Shown here: in pieces, positions 63,407 through 64,000 of the stretch
Position numbering within the stretch: the first letter of the stretch is position 1
How the letters are laid out: each line of letters starts with the position of its first letter
Source: Pseudogracilibacillus sp.
GTDB taxonomy: Bacteria; Bacillota; Bacilli; Bacillales; Amphibacillaceae
Assembly: GCA_026169815.1 (NCBI GenBank)
Contig: JAPFDT010000054.1
Coordinates: forward strand, 1 to 64,000
Length of the DNA: 64,000 nucleotides
Direction of reading: 5' to 3'
Notes under the pieces: model-generated
What the model was told of the DNA's origin: nothing
Database searches by the model: none
Seen by the model: the letters and a program-made list of their open reading frames with translations, nothing else
Made by a program: the position numbers and the translations under genes

Positions 63407-63655
63407 TTATATACCTAGTTCATAACGAACTTCATCCTCAGACAACCATTCATCACCAGTCAATATTACTTTTTCTGCTTCCATCAACTTTGACAATAGC
63501 TTTATAGTCGCTTGGCTCTTTTGATATTCCTCTATATCTAGTATAACATACTTCCCTCTACCATTTTTAGTTAAAAAAACTGGATCACCGACTTCAATAT
63601 CTCTTAACACTTCATTGTAGCTTCTTAAATCTGATACAGGTTTGATATTTGGCAT
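63407..63655 (-). CDS. Type II antitoxin, Phd/YefM family
   Basis: 82 residues. The N-terminal dimer and DNA-binding domain has IKPVSDLRSYNEVLRDIE and VFLTKNGRGKYVILDIEEYQ, the signature of Phd/YefM antitoxins. The C-terminal part (KLMEAEKVILTGDEWLSEDE) would wrap the toxin. It probably represses its own promoter. It leads the two-gene toxin-antitoxin operon. Confidence 0.9.
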   Translation of the reverse strand: MPNIKPVSDLRSYNEVLRDIEVGDPVFLTKNGRGKYVILDIEEYQKSQATIKLLSKLMEAEKVILTGDEWLSEDEVRYELGI

Positions 63656-63776
63656 ACCATCAACTCCTTCATTGATAATATTATACCCTAATTTTACTTA
63701 AAATAAAACGACTTATTCATCAGCATATATTTTGATTCAATTTCGTAATTCATAGCTAATGGATCAAACACGAATT

Positions 63777-63923
63777 TTATGTTTGGTGATAACATCGTTT
63801 CTTTTCAAATACTCTTTGTAATAGTTGGTGTAATTGAGAAAATGTCATATGTGCAGATACAATTAATCTCCATGTCGCTTTATCAATTTCTAAATTAAGG
63901 GTTACCAATAGTTCAAATGCTCA
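63777..63923 (-). pseudogene. Remnant of a pRiA4b ORF-3-like protein
   Basis: The minus strand encodes LLVTLNLEIDKATWRLIV followed by SAHMTFSQLHQLLQRVFE, which resembles the N-terminal part of plasmid pRiA4b ORF-3 family proteins (xxWRxxxVPxxxTFxQLHxxIQxxFxW). The frame then runs into KKRCYHQT and a stop, so the protein is truncated. No start codon with a ribosome binding site is visible. The rest of 63656-64000 shows nothing more. Confidence 0.5.
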
Positions 63924-64000
63924 TTATTGATAAACAATTTTCCCTGTCAATTCCGATAGTTGCTTTTCGATTGCTGTTTTTTACAAATGTCACATCACCT

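Overview
The window is about 64 kb of low-GC chromosomal DNA from a Bacillaceae-type Firmicute. The markers are a glycine-betaine OpuA transporter, SigB-type promoters in front of yflT- and ydaT-like stress genes, a riboflavin operon under an FMN riboswitch, a cydABCD operon, the sppA-yteJ pair, and CcpA (cre), FadR-, Fur- and CsoR-like sites. Acidic secreted proteins and betaine uptake fit a moderately halotolerant relative of Gracilibacillus, Virgibacillus or Oceanobacillus; the genus is inferred. Most of the window is ordinary core chromosome with compact operons, many GTG and TTG starts, and clear intrinsic terminators.

Layout. 1-3.3 kb: a 20-bp tandem repeat, then the opuAA-opuAB-opuAC operon. 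3.6-12 kb: enoyl-CoA hydratase with a FadR-like box, a hydrolase, yfkD, a class V aminotransferase-fold protein, the yfkH/yfkI/yfkJ-like cluster, a HMCES/YedK protein, yteJ and sppA. 12-17.4 kb: two structured intergenic repeats, a CAP-domain protein, divergent SigB genes (yflT, ydaT) and two tandem paralogous membrane proteins of unknown function. 17.4-20.5 kb: a catabolic cluster (DUF3870, saccharopine-dehydrogenase-like, aldehyde dehydrogenase) with a cre site. 20.6-27.4 kb: two short repeat elements, a small YtzI-like protein and cydABCD. 28-31.9 kb: ribDE-ribBA-ribH. 32-41.8 kb: thioredoxin-like protein, acetyltransferase, esterase, CsaA, M24 peptidase, GTPase, diguanylate cyclase, succinate-semialdehyde-type dehydrogenase and aldo/keto reductase. 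42-46.3 kb: chemoreceptor, a complete MITE-like element, a 56-residue protein, a frameshifted leucine-rich-repeat gene and a YiaA/B protein. 46.7-55.3 kb: a compact Wzx/Wzy-type exopolysaccharide operon. 55.4-64 kb: a second 20-bp array, thiN, an ABC-F gene with an attenuator leader, a decayed histidine kinase, a ferredoxin-NADP reductase, an AraC regulator, a decayed copZ, a candidate type I toxin, a type II toxin-antitoxin pair and a further gene remnant.

The most unusual signals are non-coding. The two 20-bp-period arrays at 1-136 and 55410-55549 share the 10-bp core TTGCTCTCCC. In both, the array begins right after the intrinsic terminator of an operon and reads in the same direction as transcription. 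A family of structured repeats (12.46 kb, 20.67 kb, 21.21 kb, 43.85 kb) shows compensatory stem changes, and one copy has perfect 16-bp terminal inverted repeats flanked by TAA. The ABC-F leader has a three-codon upstream ORF and mutually exclusive hairpins. The 45-residue hydrophobic ORF at 62.88 kb has its ribosome binding site buried in a stem, as in type I toxin mRNAs.

The right end (58-64 kb) is a region of gene decay and selfish modules, unlike the rest of the window. No rRNA, tRNA, CRISPR array, prophage or intact insertion sequence was seen.
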